From Microvirga sp052114605 (GTDB lineage Bacteria; Pseudomonadota; Alphaproteobacteria; Rhizobiales; Beijerinckiaceae), in NCBI RefSeq assembly GCF_052114605.1, contig NZ_JBFRFB010000001.1, positions 62,001-126,000 on the forward strand: a DNA stretch of 64,000 nucleotides. Direction: 5' to 3'. Below are positions 22,713 through 32,199 of the stretch, in pieces. The notes under the pieces were generated by a model. It was given only the letters and a program-made list of their open reading frames with translations, had not been told where the DNA came from and did not search any database. The position numbers were made by a program, and so were the translations under genes. Each line of letters starts with the position of its first letter. Within the stretch, counting starts at the first letter, position 1.

Positions 22713-23915
22713 GTGCAGACCGCTGTCAGTCAGACATCACCCCCCAAAAAATCGTTTCTCTACGATCCAAAGGTTCGTGGGCTTTTCTTCCAGATTCTTC
22801 TCGTCTTCTTCGTCGTCGCACTTTTCTATTTCGCTGCTTCGAATGCGATTGAAAATCTTCAGCGCGCGAAGATCGCATCGGGCTTCGGCTTCCTCGAAAA
22901 CACCGCCGGCTTCGACATCAGCCAGTCGCTGATCCAGTTCAGCGCGGCAGGCTCGACCTACGGCGACGCCTTCATCGTCGGTCTGCTCAATACACTGATC
23001 GTGTCGGCCATCGGCATCTTCTTCACGACGATTCTCGGCTTCCTCATCGGCATTGCCCGTCTGTCCAAGAACTGGATGGTGGCGAAGGTCGCCATGGTCT
23101 ATGTCGAGACCCTGCGCAACATCCCCCTCCTGGTGCAGCTGCTGTTCTGGTACATCGCGGTTCTCGGGCCGCTGCCGCAGCCGCGCAGCTCACTCGAACT
23201 GGGCGCTGGATTCTTCATCAATTCGCGCGGCCTCTTCATGCCGCGTCCGCTCTACGCTTCGGATATCTGGGCCGTCTTGATCGCTCTCGCCATCGGCATC
23301 GTCGGCAGCCTCATCTATCGCCGCCGGGCCAAGGCCGAGCAGGTGCGCACCGGCAAGCAATCGCCCATCTTCCTTGTCACTCTGGGGCTCGTCATTGGTC
23401 TGCCTGTGCTGACCTGGATCGTCCTCGCAATCGTGGGTGCCAATCCCATTACCTTCGAAGTTCCGGAGAAGGGCACCTTTAACCTGCGCGGCGGCATGCA
23501 GATCCTGCCCGAGTTCGTGGCGCTGCTTCTCGGCCTCACCACCTATACGGCGGCCTTCATCGCCGAGGTCGTGCGCGCCGGCATTCTCGCCGTATCTAAG
23601 GGGCAGTCGGAGGCCGCAGAATCGCTTGGGTTGAAGGCAGGGCAGACTCTGCGTCTCGTGGTCATCCCACAGGCCATGCGGGTCATCGTTCCGCCGCTCA
23701 CAAGTCAGTATCTCAACCTCACCAAGAACTCTTCGCTGGCCGTGGCTATCGGGTATCCCGATCTGGTTCAGGTTTTCATGGGGACGGTTCTGAACCAGAC
23801 CGGTCAGGCTATCGAAGTCGTCGTCATCACCATGGCGGTCTATCTCACGATCAGCCTGCTGACCTCCGGCATCATGAACATCTATAATCGCCGCGTGGCG
23901 ATCGTCGAACGGTAA
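22713..23915 (+). CDS. aapQ: General L-amino acid ABC transporter permease AapQ
   Basis: The 400-residue (GTG start at 22713) inner-membrane protein has the His/Glu/Gln/Arg/opine permease layout with the EAA-type loop EAAESLGLKAGQTLRLVVIPQAMRV, in part, near its C-terminus. It has the large periplasmic insertion characteristic of AapQ/BztB. GTG 22713 follows AGAGG and gives the usual family length; an ATG at 22638 would add 25 unconserved residues. It forms the heterodimeric channel with AapM. Confidence 0.9.
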   Translation: MQTAVSQTSPPKKSFLYDPKVRGLFFQILLVFFVVALFYFAASNAIENLQRAKIASGFGFLENTAGFDISQSLIQFSAAGSTYGDAFIVGLLNTLIVSAIGIFFTTILGFLIGIARLSKNWMVAKVAMVYVETLRNIPLLVQLLFWYIAVLGPLPQPRSSLELGAGFFINSRGLFMPRPLYASDIWAVLIALAIGIVGSLIYRRRAKAEQVRTGKQSPIFLVTLGLVIGLPVLTWIVLAIVGANPITFEVPEKGTFNLRGGMQILPEFVALLLGLTTYTAAFIAEVVRAGILAVSKGQSEAAESLGLKAGQTLRLVVIPQAMRVIVPPLTSQYLNLTKNSSLAVAIGYPDLVQVFMGTVLNQTGQAIEVVVITMAVYLTISLLTSGIMNIYNRRVAIVER

Positions 23916-23924
23916 GGACATCCT

Positions 23925-25244
23925 ATGAGCACTACCGTCGATATGCCCCGTTTCGTCCAGGCTAAGCAGGTGGAAGCGCTGCCGCCTCCCAACCTCGCGC
24001 GCGGCCCTATAGCCTGGGTCCGGGAGAACCTGTTCTCGGGTCCGTTCAACACCCTGCTGACGCTCGTCGTCTTCTATCTGCTCTACGTGTCCGTTCCGCC
24101 GCTGGTGAAATTCCTCTTCATCGACGCGGTCTGGACCGGCACGGACCGCGCGGCCTGCCGCGCCGATATGGGCGGCAGCGAGACCGGCGCCTGCTGGGCC
24201 TTCATCCATGAGAAGCTCGGTTACTTCACCTACGGCTCCTATCCGGTGCCCGAGCGGTGGAGGGTCAATGGGTTCTTCGTGCTGCTGGCGCTGGGCGTTG
24301 GCTGGCTCCTTTGGCTCAAGGCTCCCCGCCGCGACTTCGGCGCAGCCTACTTCTTCTGGCTGTTCCCGGTCTTCTCCTACATCCTGCTGACCGGCGGCGA
24401 TGCGGATTTCAGCACCGGGTTCTGGATCTTCTTCGCGATCTGCTCCGCTCTGCTGCTTGCGGTATTCGCTCTCGTTGCAACGCTCCTGAAGGCGCCGTTG
24501 AAGCCGGCCCTTATCCTCGGCGGCGGCATTGTCGGCGTGATCGGCGTGACCCTTGCTCTGGTGGAGATCGATTGGGGCCTGACCCCGGTGCCGACCTCCC
24601 TATGGGGCGGCATCCTCGTCACCCTTCTGGTGGCAACGGTCGGCATCGTGGTCTCGCTGCCTTTCGGCATCCTGCTGGCGCTCGGGCGCCGTTCCAGGCT
24701 GCCGATCGTGCGGATGGCGTCGGTGATCTTCATCGAGTTCGTGCGCGGTGTGCCGCTGATCACGGTGCTCATCATGGCCAACACCATGCTGCCGCTGTTC
24801 CTGCCCGGCGACATCACGGTGGATCGCCTCCTGCGGCCGCTCATCGGCACCGCGATCTTCGCCTCCGCCTACATGGCCGAGGTGGTGCGTGGCGGTCTCC
24901 AGGCCATGCCGAAGGGGCAGTATGAGGGAGCGATGTCGCTTGGCCTCAACTATCCGCAGATGATGATCCTGATCATTCTTCCGCAGGCTCTGCGGATCGT
25001 GATCCCTGGCATCGTGAACACCTTCATCGGCCTGTTCAAGGATACCTCGCTCGTGGCCATCGTCGGCATCTTCGATCTCGTCAAGACCATCGAGGCATCC
25101 CGCATCGATCCCAACTGGGCCGCTCCCAGCATCAGCCTCACGGGTTACGCCTTCGCAGCTCTCTTCTACTTCATCTTCTGCTTCGGCATGTCGCGCTATT
25201 CGCTCGGTGTCGAGCGGCGCCTTGCAGCAGGTCAGAAACGGTAA
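23925..25244 (+). CDS. aapM: General L-amino acid ABC transporter permease AapM
   Basis: The 439-residue inner-membrane permease has the conserved cytoplasmic loop GAMSLGLNYPQMMILIILPQ (EAA loop) and the AapM/BztC-type long N-terminal region with several extra hydrophobic segments and a WAFIHEKLGYFTYGSYP loop. It begins 9 nt after aapQ and is followed after 6 nt by aapP, so the operon is compact. It is somewhat longer than the family's usual 380-390 residues, through the central hydrophobic segments. Confidence 0.92.
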   Translation: MSTTVDMPRFVQAKQVEALPPPNLARGPIAWVRENLFSGPFNTLLTLVVFYLLYVSVPPLVKFLFIDAVWTGTDRAACRADMGGSETGACWAFIHEKLGYFTYGSYPVPERWRVNGFFVLLALGVGWLLWLKAPRRDFGAAYFFWLFPVFSYILLTGGDADFSTGFWIFFAICSALLLAVFALVATLLKAPLKPALILGGGIVGVIGVTLALVEIDWGLTPVPTSLWGGILVTLLVATVGIVVSLPFGILLALGRRSRLPIVRMASVIFIEFVRGVPLITVLIMANTMLPLFLPGDITVDRLLRPLIGTAIFASAYMAEVVRGGLQAMPKGQYEGAMSLGLNYPQMMILIILPQALRIVIPGIVNTFIGLFKDTSLVAIVGIFDLVKTIEASRIDPNWAAPSISLTGYAFAALFYFIFCFGMSRYSLGVERRLAAGQKR

Positions 25245-25250
25245 GCATCC

Positions 25251-26039
25251 ATGGCAACGACACTCTCAACCTCACCCGTCCAGCCCGTCGCCGTCGACCC
25301 GAAGGCGGAGGCTGCCATCCAACTGATCGATGTGCACAAGTGGTACGGCGAATTCCACGTGCTGCGCGACATCAACCTCAATGTGAGCCGCAGCGAGCGG
25401 ATCGTGATCTGCGGACCGTCCGGCTCCGGCAAGTCTACGATGATCCGCTGCATCAACCGTCTGGAAGAGCACCAGAAGGGCCGCATCATCGTGGACGGCA
25501 CCGAGCTGACCAACGACCTTAAGCGCATCGACGAAGTGCGCCGCGAGGTCGGCATGGTGTTCCAGCACTTCAATCTCTTTCCGCATCTCACTATCCTCGA
25601 GAACTGCACGCTCGCGCCGATCTGGGTCAAGAAGATGCCCAAGAAGGAAGCGGAAGAGATCGCCATGCATTATCTCACCCGGGTCAAGATTCCCGAGCAG
25701 GCGAACAAGTATCCCGGCCAGCTCTCGGGCGGTCAGCAGCAGCGCGTGGCGATTGCCCGCTCGCTCTGCATGAGCCCCAAGATCATGCTGTTCGATGAGC
25801 CCACCTCCGCGCTCGATCCGGAGATGGTGAAGGAAGTGCTCGACACCATGGTCGGCCTCGCCGAAGAGGGCATGACCATGCTCTGCGTGACCCACGAAAT
25901 GGGCTTCGCGCGCCAGGTCGCCGACCGCGTGATCTTCATGGATTACGGACAGATCGTCGAGATGAACACGCCCGACGAGTTCTTCAAGAACCCGCAGCAC
26001 GAGCGCACCAGGCTTTTCTTGTCTCAGATCCTGCATTAA
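25251..26039 (+). CDS. aapP: General L-amino acid ABC transporter ATP-binding protein AapP
   Basis: The 262-residue single-cassette ATPase has Walker A GPSGSGKST (about 61-69), Q-loop VFQHFNLFPH, signature LSGGQQQRVAIARSL, Walker B IMLFDEPTSALDPE and H-switch CVTHEMGFAR. It resembles AapP/GlnQ proteins throughout and energises the AapQM channel. A strong terminator follows 17 nt after the stop and closes the operon. Confidence 0.94.
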   Translation: MATTLSTSPVQPVAVDPKAEAAIQLIDVHKWYGEFHVLRDINLNVSRSERIVICGPSGSGKSTMIRCINRLEEHQKGRIIVDGTELTNDLKRIDEVRREVGMVFQHFNLFPHLTILENCTLAPIWVKKMPKKEAEEIAMHYLTRVKIPEQANKYPGQLSGGQQQRVAIARSLCMSPKIMLFDEPTSALDPEMVKEVLDTMVGLAEEGMTMLCVTHEMGFARQVADRVIFMDYGQIVEMNTPDEFFKNPQHERTRLFLSQILH

Positions 26040-26056
26040 GTGTGATTTCGGAATGC

Positions 26057-26086
26057 AAAAGGCCCCGGTTTCGCCGGGGCCTTTTT
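26057..26086 (+). terminator. Rho-independent terminator of the aap operon
   Basis: GGCCCCGG/CCGGGGCC stem with TTTCG-type loop, flanked by AAAA and TTTTT. Confidence 0.92.
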
Positions 26087-26114
26087 CGTTGGTGCGGCGA
26101 CTTCTCGGATCGGG

Positions 26115-26137
26115 ATCACCGGCACAAGGCTGGTGAT
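26115..26137. repeat. Palindromic genomic repeat
   Basis: ATCACCGG pairs with CTGGTGAT (one G-T) around CACAAGG. It resembles in layout the repeats at 9525 and in the 16.4-16.8 kb cluster and lies between convergent genes. Confidence 0.5.
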
Positions 26138-26152
26138 GACATCGGGTAGCGC

Positions 26153-27007
26153 CTATTTCTGTTGCGCCGGCCCCGTCGCAACGGGCAGATCGTTCCGGCC
26201 CCCCCATTCGGCCCATGAGCCGTCATAGATGGCCTTCGCCTGCCGTCCCGTCGTCTCCAATGCCAGCGACACAAGCGCCGCCGAAACGCCGGAGCCGCAG
26301 GTCGTAATCACCGGCTTCTCAGGATCGATACCGGCTTCTTTCAATGCCTCTTCCAGAAGCGCTTTGTCCTTCAACCGGCCATTCTCGACGAGTGCGTTGA
26401 AGGGAAGATTGAGGCTTCCCGGGATGTGGCCGGAGCGCAGGCCCGGGCGCGGCTCGGGCGCTTCGCCCCTGAAACGCTCGGCGGGGCGGGCATCGACGAC
26501 CTGGGCGGTCTTCGCGCTCAAAGCTGTCTGGACCGCCGATGCATCCGCGACCACGGACGGGTCGAATTTGGGCTTGAACACGCGCGGCTCTCGCGGCTGC
26601 TGAGGGCCGGCCTCGATCGGGCGTCCCTCGCTTTTCCAGGCCGGGAAGCCGCCTTCTAGAATCGAGACGTTACGTGCGCCGAACACGCGGAAGGTCCAGC
26701 GGACTCGCGCTGCCGCGAACAGGCCGGAGCCGTCATAGACGACGATAGCCATGTTCTCGTCGATGCCCATCGCACCGACAATTTTCGCGAACTCATCCGG
26801 CGACGGCAGCATATGGGGCAGGGACGAGGATTTGTCCCTGATCGCGTCGATATCGAAACGCACGGCGCCCGGAATGTGGCCGGCCTGAAACTCTTCCTCG
26901 GCATTGCGGTTCTGCGTCGGCAGATACCAGGAGCCGTCGACGATCACGACATTCGGGTCGTCCAGGTGCTGCTGCAGCCGCGCGGTGGAGACGAAGGTCT
27001 GAGACAT
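26153..27007 (-). CDS. sseA: 3-mercaptopyruvate sulfurtransferase
   Basis: The 284-residue protein has two rhodanese domains. The catalytic loop is in the second one, with Cys237 in CGSGVSA; the GSG-V form after the cysteine is typical of mercaptopyruvate enzymes rather than thiosulfate sulfurtransferases. The inactive first domain carries GSWYLP and the RNAEEEFQAGHIPGA entry motif. It moves sulfur from 3-mercaptopyruvate to thiols or cyanide in the cytoplasm. The AlaX gene lies 41 nt upstream in the same direction and the two are probably cotranscribed. Confidence 0.92.
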   Translation of the reverse strand: MSQTFVSTARLQQHLDDPNVVIVDGSWYLPTQNRNAEEEFQAGHIPGAVRFDIDAIRDKSSSLPHMLPSPDEFAKIVGAMGIDENMAIVVYDGSGLFAAARVRWTFRVFGARNVSILEGGFPAWKSEGRPIEAGPQQPREPRVFKPKFDPSVVADASAVQTALSAKTAQVVDARPAERFRGEAPEPRPGLRSGHIPGSLNLPFNALVENGRLKDKALLEEALKEAGIDPEKPVITTCGSGVSAALVSLALETTGRQAKAIYDGSWAEWGGRNDLPVATGPAQQK

Positions 27008-27048
27008 GGAAATACTCCTGGCAGTCTGTTGAGGTGAGAAATAGGGCG

Positions 27049-27777
27049 TCAGCCGGCAAGCGATAGGCGCACGCGCCGGTTCTGCTCGCCCTTTTTCTCG
27101 ATATCGGTAATCGCGACCTCGCCGATCTCACCCGTGCGCCGCACATGCGTGCCGCCGCAGGGCTGCAGGTCGATCCCTTCGATCTCGACGAGGCGGACGC
27201 GGCCCGAGCCGCGCGGCGGTTGAACCGACATGGTCTTCACAAGACCAGGATTGGCATCGAGTTCCTCATCCGTGATCCAACGGTCGGATACCGGCGCGTC
27301 CTGGGCGATCAGGGCGTTGAGCTTTTCCGAGATCTCGGCCTTGTCGAGACCAGCATCGGGGATATCGAAATCCAGCCGCCCATCGCCATCGCCGATGGAA
27401 CCTCCGGTCACGGGATAAGGCAGGACGACGCTCAGGAGGTGAAGGGCCGTATGAACGCGCATGCGCTTGAAGCGGCGCTCCCAATCGAGCTTCAACTCAA
27501 CCTCGTCACCAACGGAGAAATGAGCCGCGGCCTCCGGACCGACCAAGTGTACGATCTGCGAACGGTCGGCGCCGTAAACGGTGTTGGACATGGAAAACTC
27601 TTTGCCCCCAGACGTGCGGATGGTTCCCACATCACCCGGCTGTCCGCCGCCCTGAGCATAGAACACCGTGCGGTCGAGAATGACGCCGCCCTCAGACATT
27701 ACGGCGACGACCTTGGAGCGGCAGGATTGGGCATAGGCATCATCGCGAAAGAGAAGATCGGTGGCACTCATCGTCAA
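27049..27777 (-). CDS. Alanyl-tRNA editing protein AlaX
   Basis: The 242-residue free-standing editing domain is related to the AlaRS/ThrRS editing region. Zinc ligands are visible as H109/H113 (HTALH) and C207/H211 (CGGTH). It hydrolyses mischarged Ser- or Gly-tRNA(Ala) in trans. A second in-frame ATG two codons later (27771) is an alternative start. The size places it among the AlaX-M/L forms. It is placed between a photolyase and sseA on the same strand. Confidence 0.9.
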   Translation of the reverse strand: MTMSATDLLFRDDAYAQSCRSKVVAVMSEGGVILDRTVFYAQGGGQPGDVGTIRTSGGKEFSMSNTVYGADRSQIVHLVGPEAAAHFSVGDEVELKLDWERRFKRMRVHTALHLLSVVLPYPVTGGSIGDGDGRLDFDIPDAGLDKAEISEKLNALIAQDAPVSDRWITDEELDANPGLVKTMSVQPPRGSGRVRLVEIEGIDLQPCGGTHVRRTGEIGEVAITDIEKKGEQNRRVRLSLAG

Positions 27778-27828
27778 TCCCGAAAAGCATGAACGGATAG
27801 GGATGCTGACCGCTTCCCCCGCGATGGG

Positions 27829-29352
27829 TCAAGCCACTTCATTGTTCTCATGCGCAAACCCGCGCAGGCTGCGGAATGCCTGGAGCGCACGCTCTCGCGC
27901 TGGAGCGTGCGGCACGATGGGGCTGGGATAGGTTTTTCCCATTTCGATTCCAGCGGATGAGAGAATCGCGAAGGGGGCTTCCCACGGTTTGTGGATGAAG
28001 GCATCCGGCAACCCCGCAATCTCGGGCACGAAGGTGCGCACATAATCGCCGCTGGAATCGAATTTCTCGCCTTGGGAAACAGGATTGAAAATTCGGTGGA
28101 AGGGAGCCGAATCCGGGCCGGAGCCGGCAATCCACTGCCAGCTGAAGGCGTTGTTGGCGGAATCGGCATCGACGAGCGTGTCCCAGAACCATTTTTCGCC
28201 GTGCCGCCAATCCGTGAGCAGGTGCTTCACCAGAAACGACGCCGCGATCATCCGCACACGATTATGCATCCATCCGGTGCGCCAGAGCTGGCGCATGCCG
28301 GCATCCACGATAGGGTAACCGGTGCGGCCTTCCTGCCAGGCTTTGAGCGCGGTCTTGTCTGAAATCCACGGAAAAGATTCGAAGCGAGGGCTGTGAGATT
28401 TCGCCGGGAGATGTGGATAAGTGTGGAGAAGCTGATGGCAGAAATCGCGCCACACCACCTCGCTCAAAAACTTTTCCGCGTGCTGCGCGAGGCCATGATC
28501 GTCGGCGAGGCGGTTTTGAACGGCGTGCCAGACTTGTCCAGGGCTGATTTCGCCGAATCTCAGGTGGGGCGAGAGGCGCGAGGTACCCGTTCCCGACGGA
28601 ATATCCCGGCCTGCTACGTAAGATTCCAACTTGTCATCGAGAAAATCCGCCAGTTTCTTTCTGGCTGCGGCCTCGCCGGGCTTCCAAGTGCGGCAAATCC
28701 CACTGGCCCAATCGGGAGAGACTGGTAGGAGACCGAGATCGTCGATGCTGAATGCGGTTTCGAAAATCTCCGAGGACCACGCCCCGGGAACCAGCTTTTT
28801 CGGTGCCGGAAGAGGAGGGGCGATGCGCCTCTTCATCACGGCCCTCAGGTAGGGCGTGAAAACCTGAAATGGTTTGCCTGCCTGATTCATGACCTGCCAA
28901 GGTTCGTGAAGCAGCCTGCCGTTGAAGCTCCGTGCTTCGATTCCAAGCCCTGCCATCCTTTCCTTAATGGCGGTGTCCACGGCGATCTCGGCGGCGGCGT
29001 AGCGGCGATTCCAGTAGATCGCCGAGGCATTCGTCCTGGAAACGATGGTTTCGACGATGCCGGGTGCCTCTCCTCTGAATACGAGCAGGCTGGAGCCAAG
29101 CCTCTCCAACGATTCGTTCAGGGCTTTCAAGGAACCATGCAGCCACCAGCGCGCCGCTCCGCCCAAGGGGCGCAGGCCCGGCGATTCTTCGTCGATGATG
29201 GCAAAGCAGAGGACGGGTTGTCCGGAGGCAATCGCGGCAGTCAGCGCCGGGTTGTCGCCTAGCCGATGGTCGTCTCGAAACCAAACGAGGGCAGGGGAGG
29301 CCAGGCCATTACTCCCAAAGCAGAAATTGTCACGCTTAAGACTATCCAGCAT
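27829..29352 (-). CDS. phrB: Deoxyribodipyrimidine photolyase (cryptochrome/photolyase class I)
   Basis: The 507-residue flavoprotein has the N-terminal antenna-binding domain (VWFRDDHRLGDNPAL near residues 24-38) and the C-terminal FAD domain with WMHNRVRMIAASFLVKHL and NAFSWQWIAGSGPDSAPFHRIFNP, in part. These are the CPD photolyase signatures; the enzyme repairs UV-induced cyclobutane dimers with blue light. No other start codon exists before the conserved region, so the ATG at 29352 is used although no Shine-Dalgarno sequence is apparent. The first about 20 residues are not conserved-looking. Confidence 0.92.
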   Translation of the reverse strand: MLDSLKRDNFCFGSNGLASPALVWFRDDHRLGDNPALTAAIASGQPVLCFAIIDEESPGLRPLGGAARWWLHGSLKALNESLERLGSSLLVFRGEAPGIVETIVSRTNASAIYWNRRYAAAEIAVDTAIKERMAGLGIEARSFNGRLLHEPWQVMNQAGKPFQVFTPYLRAVMKRRIAPPLPAPKKLVPGAWSSEIFETAFSIDDLGLLPVSPDWASGICRTWKPGEAAARKKLADFLDDKLESYVAGRDIPSGTGTSRLSPHLRFGEISPGQVWHAVQNRLADDHGLAQHAEKFLSEVVWRDFCHQLLHTYPHLPAKSHSPRFESFPWISDKTALKAWQEGRTGYPIVDAGMRQLWRTGWMHNRVRMIAASFLVKHLLTDWRHGEKWFWDTLVDADSANNAFSWQWIAGSGPDSAPFHRIFNPVSQGEKFDSSGDYVRTFVPEIAGLPDAFIHKPWEAPFAILSSAGIEMGKTYPSPIVPHAPARERALQAFRSLRGFAHENNEVA

Positions 29353-29430
29353 GAAAGGATGTGCGCGCCAAGGGGATGCGCGACATCCGCGGTGCCAGAA
29401 TGCAATAAGGTGGAAGTTTCTGGGAGAGGT

Positions 29431-29505
29431 TGGCTCCGGCGGTAGGATTCGAACCTACGACCAACGGATTAACAGTCCGCTGCGCTACCGCTGCGCCACG
29501 CCGGA
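29431..29505 (-). tRNA. tRNA-Asn (GTT)
   Basis: A complete cloverleaf on the minus strand: acceptor TCCGGCG/CGCCGGA, T arm with GGTTCGAATCC, anticodon GTT (complement at 29471-29473), discriminator G and an encoded CCA end. Confidence 0.96.
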
Positions 29506-29702
29506 ATAAGCCTGCCTCTGAGGGCTGAACCTCTCTCGCCGGGGCTGCCGGAGCAGCTGTCCTCGACGACGGTGCGAGGCATATAACACGGGTTTCGGCG
29601 GTTGCAAGTCCCTTGATTGCATCGGATGCCATAAAAGGGGCGTTGCTCTTTGGGAGGGCGCTTGCTATGGAGCGTGCGCCGCGTTCGCGGCACGCCCCGG
29701 AT

Positions 29703-29776
29703 GGCCTCGTGGCGGAGTGGTTACGCAGAGGACTGCAAATCCTTGCACCCCGGTTCGATTCCGGGCGAGGCCTCCA
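29703..29776 (+). tRNA. tRNA-Cys (GCA)
   Basis: A complete cloverleaf: acceptor GGCCTCG/CGAGGCC, anticodon GCA in CTGCAAA, T arm GGTTCGATTCC, discriminator T (a cysteine identity element) and an encoded CCA end. Confidence 0.96.
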
Positions 29777-29800
29777 AGTCGAATTCTAAAGGCAATCTCC

Positions 29801-30463
29801 ATGGTCGATTTCTCGCAAGCGCGCCGGATGATGGTTGATAGCCAGCTGCGCACTTTCGATGTGAACGACATTGCCCTGCTGGACGCCATGGACAGCGTAC
29901 CGAGAGAGCTGTTCGTTCTCCCTGGCCGTGAGAGCCTTGCCTATATGGACCAGGACATCCTGGTCAGCGAAGGTGCTGAGCGCCGCTTCATGCTCTCCCC
30001 GATGAACCTGGGCCGTATGATTCAGGGGCTCGAGATCGACGCCGGCGAGAAGGTGCTGGATGTAGCCTGCGGCCGTGGCTACGCTTCTGCCGTCTTCGAC
30101 AAGCTCGGCGCTCAGGTCACGGCCCTCGAATCCGACGCCGATCTCGCTGCCGTCGCCAAGCATAGCTTGGCCGCCGCCGGCGCGAGCCGCGTGAAGATTG
30201 AGGCCGGCGCCCTGGACAAGGGCCACCATTCCGGCGGCCCCTACGACGCTATTCTCATCAACGGTTCCGTGGATGTTCGCCCCGATACCCTTCTGCAGCA
30301 GCTGGCCGAAGGCGGCCGCCTGGTCTGTGTGAAGGGGCGCGGGCGTTCCGCGCGCGCAACCTTGTACGTGCGGTCCGGTGAGGTCTTTGGCGAGCGTAAT
30401 CTCTTCGATGCGGCCGCCCCCCTCCTGGCATCTTTCGTCCAGGAGCCTGGCTTCAAGTTCTGA
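29801..30463 (+). CDS. Protein-L-isoaspartate O-methyltransferase family protein
   Basis: The 220-residue protein has the Pcm-like N-terminus (MVDSQLRTFDV) and SAM-binding motif I VLDVACGRGYASAV (about 83-96). In Pcm proteins the substrate loop is usually TIGTGSGY-like; here it is CGRGY, so true isoaspartyl repair activity is uncertain. The gene lies 24 nt after tRNA-Cys and just before a tolC-family gene, a gene order usual in Hyphomicrobiales. The start at 29801 is where the conserved region begins. Confidence 0.82.
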   Translation: MVDFSQARRMMVDSQLRTFDVNDIALLDAMDSVPRELFVLPGRESLAYMDQDILVSEGAERRFMLSPMNLGRMIQGLEIDAGEKVLDVACGRGYASAVFDKLGAQVTALESDADLAAVAKHSLAAAGASRVKIEAGALDKGHHSGGPYDAILINGSVDVRPDTLLQQLAEGGRLVCVKGRGRSARATLYVRSGEVFGERNLFDAAAPLLASFVQEPGFKF

Positions 30464-30657
30464 ATATCCTACTAAATCCTTAATTTGCATCGGAAATAGT
30501 GTCGCTTTTTTGCGCCACTCCTCCGCTAAAATTCAATTGGGCGCACGGCCTTGTTGCCGACTCGTGTGGCATGGTTATTGTTGCGCTTTGAATCGAGCGA
30601 GTTCGTGAATCGGCAGCGATCACGGGTGGGCCTCAATCGAAGAAGTCTCTAAGGCAG

Positions 30658-32079
30658 GTGAGCGTGAACAGGAAGCAATCCAGCAGCAAGTATAGCATGC
30701 TCCTTGGAGTCATGGCCTCCGCGTTCATGGTCGCGGGCCCGGGCGGCGTCTCTGCCGAGACCTTGGAAAGCGCCTTGGCCAAGGCCTATGGCAACAACCC
30801 CAATCTGAATGCTCAGCGTGCAGGCGTCCGCGCGGTGGACGAGACCGTCGCCCAGGCCAAGTCAGGCTATCGCCCGCAGGTCAATGCGAGCGCCGATATC
30901 GGACGCGAATTTTCTCAGTTTGATTCCCGTCAGCCGCCGAGCATTTTTGGCGGCGGTGGTGAGACGATCAGCCGTTCCACGCCGCGTGGCTACGGCATTC
31001 AGCTCGACCAATCGATCTTCAATGGGTTTCGGACGGACAATGCTGTTCGCCAAGCCGAGTCGAACGTCCTCGGCTCCCGCGAGAGTTTGAACAATAACGA
31101 GCAGGACACCCTGTTCAATGCGGCTTCCTCCTATATGAATGTGCTGCGCGATACGGCCATTCTCGACCTGCAGCGCAACAACGTCGAGGTGATCGACGAG
31201 CAGCTGCGCCAAACGCAGGACCGCTTCAATGTGGGCGAGGTGACGCGTACCGACGTGGCGCAGGCCGAATCCCGCCTTGCCGCCTCTCGTTCGCAGGCCA
31301 GCCTCGCGGAGGCCAATCTTCGCTCCAGCATCGCCCAGTATCGCCAGTTTATTGGCGTCGAGCCGCAGCAGCTGGCCCCGGGCCGCCCTCTCGACAAGCT
31401 CGTGCCGCGCAATGTCGATGCCGCCCTCAAGACCGCCTTCGGCGAGCATCCGGCCATCAAGTCGGCTCAGCATGCGGTTGATGTGGCTGAGTTGCAGGTC
31501 AAGATCGAACAAGGTGCTCTCGCGCCTTCACTCGGCGTTCGTGCCACGGTCGCTCAGCGTTACGATGTTCGGGAAACCGGTGACGAATCTCTGAATGCGT
31601 CCGCTATCGCGACCCTGTCGGTTCCGATCTACGAAGGCGGTCAAGCCTATTCGGCGACCCGTCAGGCCAAGGAACAGGTCGGCCAGCGCCGCCTGGACGC
31701 CGACTGGGTGCGCGACCAGGTGCGTGCTGCCGTCGTTTCGTCCTGGGGTCAGCTCGAGGCGGCTCGCGCGCAGATCCAGGCCGCTCAGGCCCAGATCGAC
31801 GCAGCCGAAACCGCGCTCAACGGCGTCCGCGAAGAGGCCCGCGTCGGCCAGCGTACAACCTTGGATGTGTTGAACGCGCAGCAGGAATTGCTGAACGCTC
31901 GTGTGAACCTCATCACTGCGCAGCGCGACCGTGTGGTTGCCTCTTATGCCGTGGTGCAGGCGATGGGCCGTCTCCATTCGCGTAACCTGGGCCTGGCAGT
32001 CAATCACTACAGCCCGAAGGTTCACTACGATCAGGTCAAAGATCTTTGGATCGGCACTTCAACGCCTGATGGTCGTTGA
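30658..32079 (+). CDS. tolC: TolC-family outer membrane channel protein
   Basis: The 473-residue protein has an N-terminal export signal ending near GVSAETLE and two OEP repeats of long coiled-coil helices (for example LDAD..RDQVRAAVVSSWGQLEAARAQIQAAQ, in part), plus the family motif VGEVTRTDVAQAESRLA and its second copy VGQRTTLDVLNAQQELLNA. It forms a trimeric outer-membrane duct for type I secretion and efflux, and could serve the serralysin-type protease. Two GTG codons, at 30658 and 30664, are possible starts. A terminator follows. Confidence 0.9.
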   Translation: MSVNRKQSSSKYSMLLGVMASAFMVAGPGGVSAETLESALAKAYGNNPNLNAQRAGVRAVDETVAQAKSGYRPQVNASADIGREFSQFDSRQPPSIFGGGGETISRSTPRGYGIQLDQSIFNGFRTDNAVRQAESNVLGSRESLNNNEQDTLFNAASSYMNVLRDTAILDLQRNNVEVIDEQLRQTQDRFNVGEVTRTDVAQAESRLAASRSQASLAEANLRSSIAQYRQFIGVEPQQLAPGRPLDKLVPRNVDAALKTAFGEHPAIKSAQHAVDVAELQVKIEQGALAPSLGVRATVAQRYDVRETGDESLNASAIATLSVPIYEGGQAYSATRQAKEQVGQRRLDADWVRDQVRAAVVSSWGQLEAARAQIQAAQAQIDAAETALNGVREEARVGQRTTLDVLNAQQELLNARVNLITAQRDRVVASYAVVQAMGRLHSRNLGLAVNHYSPKVHYDQVKDLWIGTSTPDGR

Positions 32080-32087
32080 TAAGTTTT

Positions 32088-32120
32088 GGGGCCGGAACTG
32101 AAAGGTTCCGGCCCCACTTG
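32088..32120 (+). terminator. Rho-independent terminator of tolC
   Basis: GGGGCCGGAAC pairs with GTTCCGGCCCC (11 bp); ACTTGTTTT follows. Confidence 0.82.
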
Positions 32121-32199
32121 TTTTCCATATTGTTGCGTAAAATACTTGAGACGTTCGTAAGAACGCGATTCTAAAACAAATAATATATTGGATGGGGCT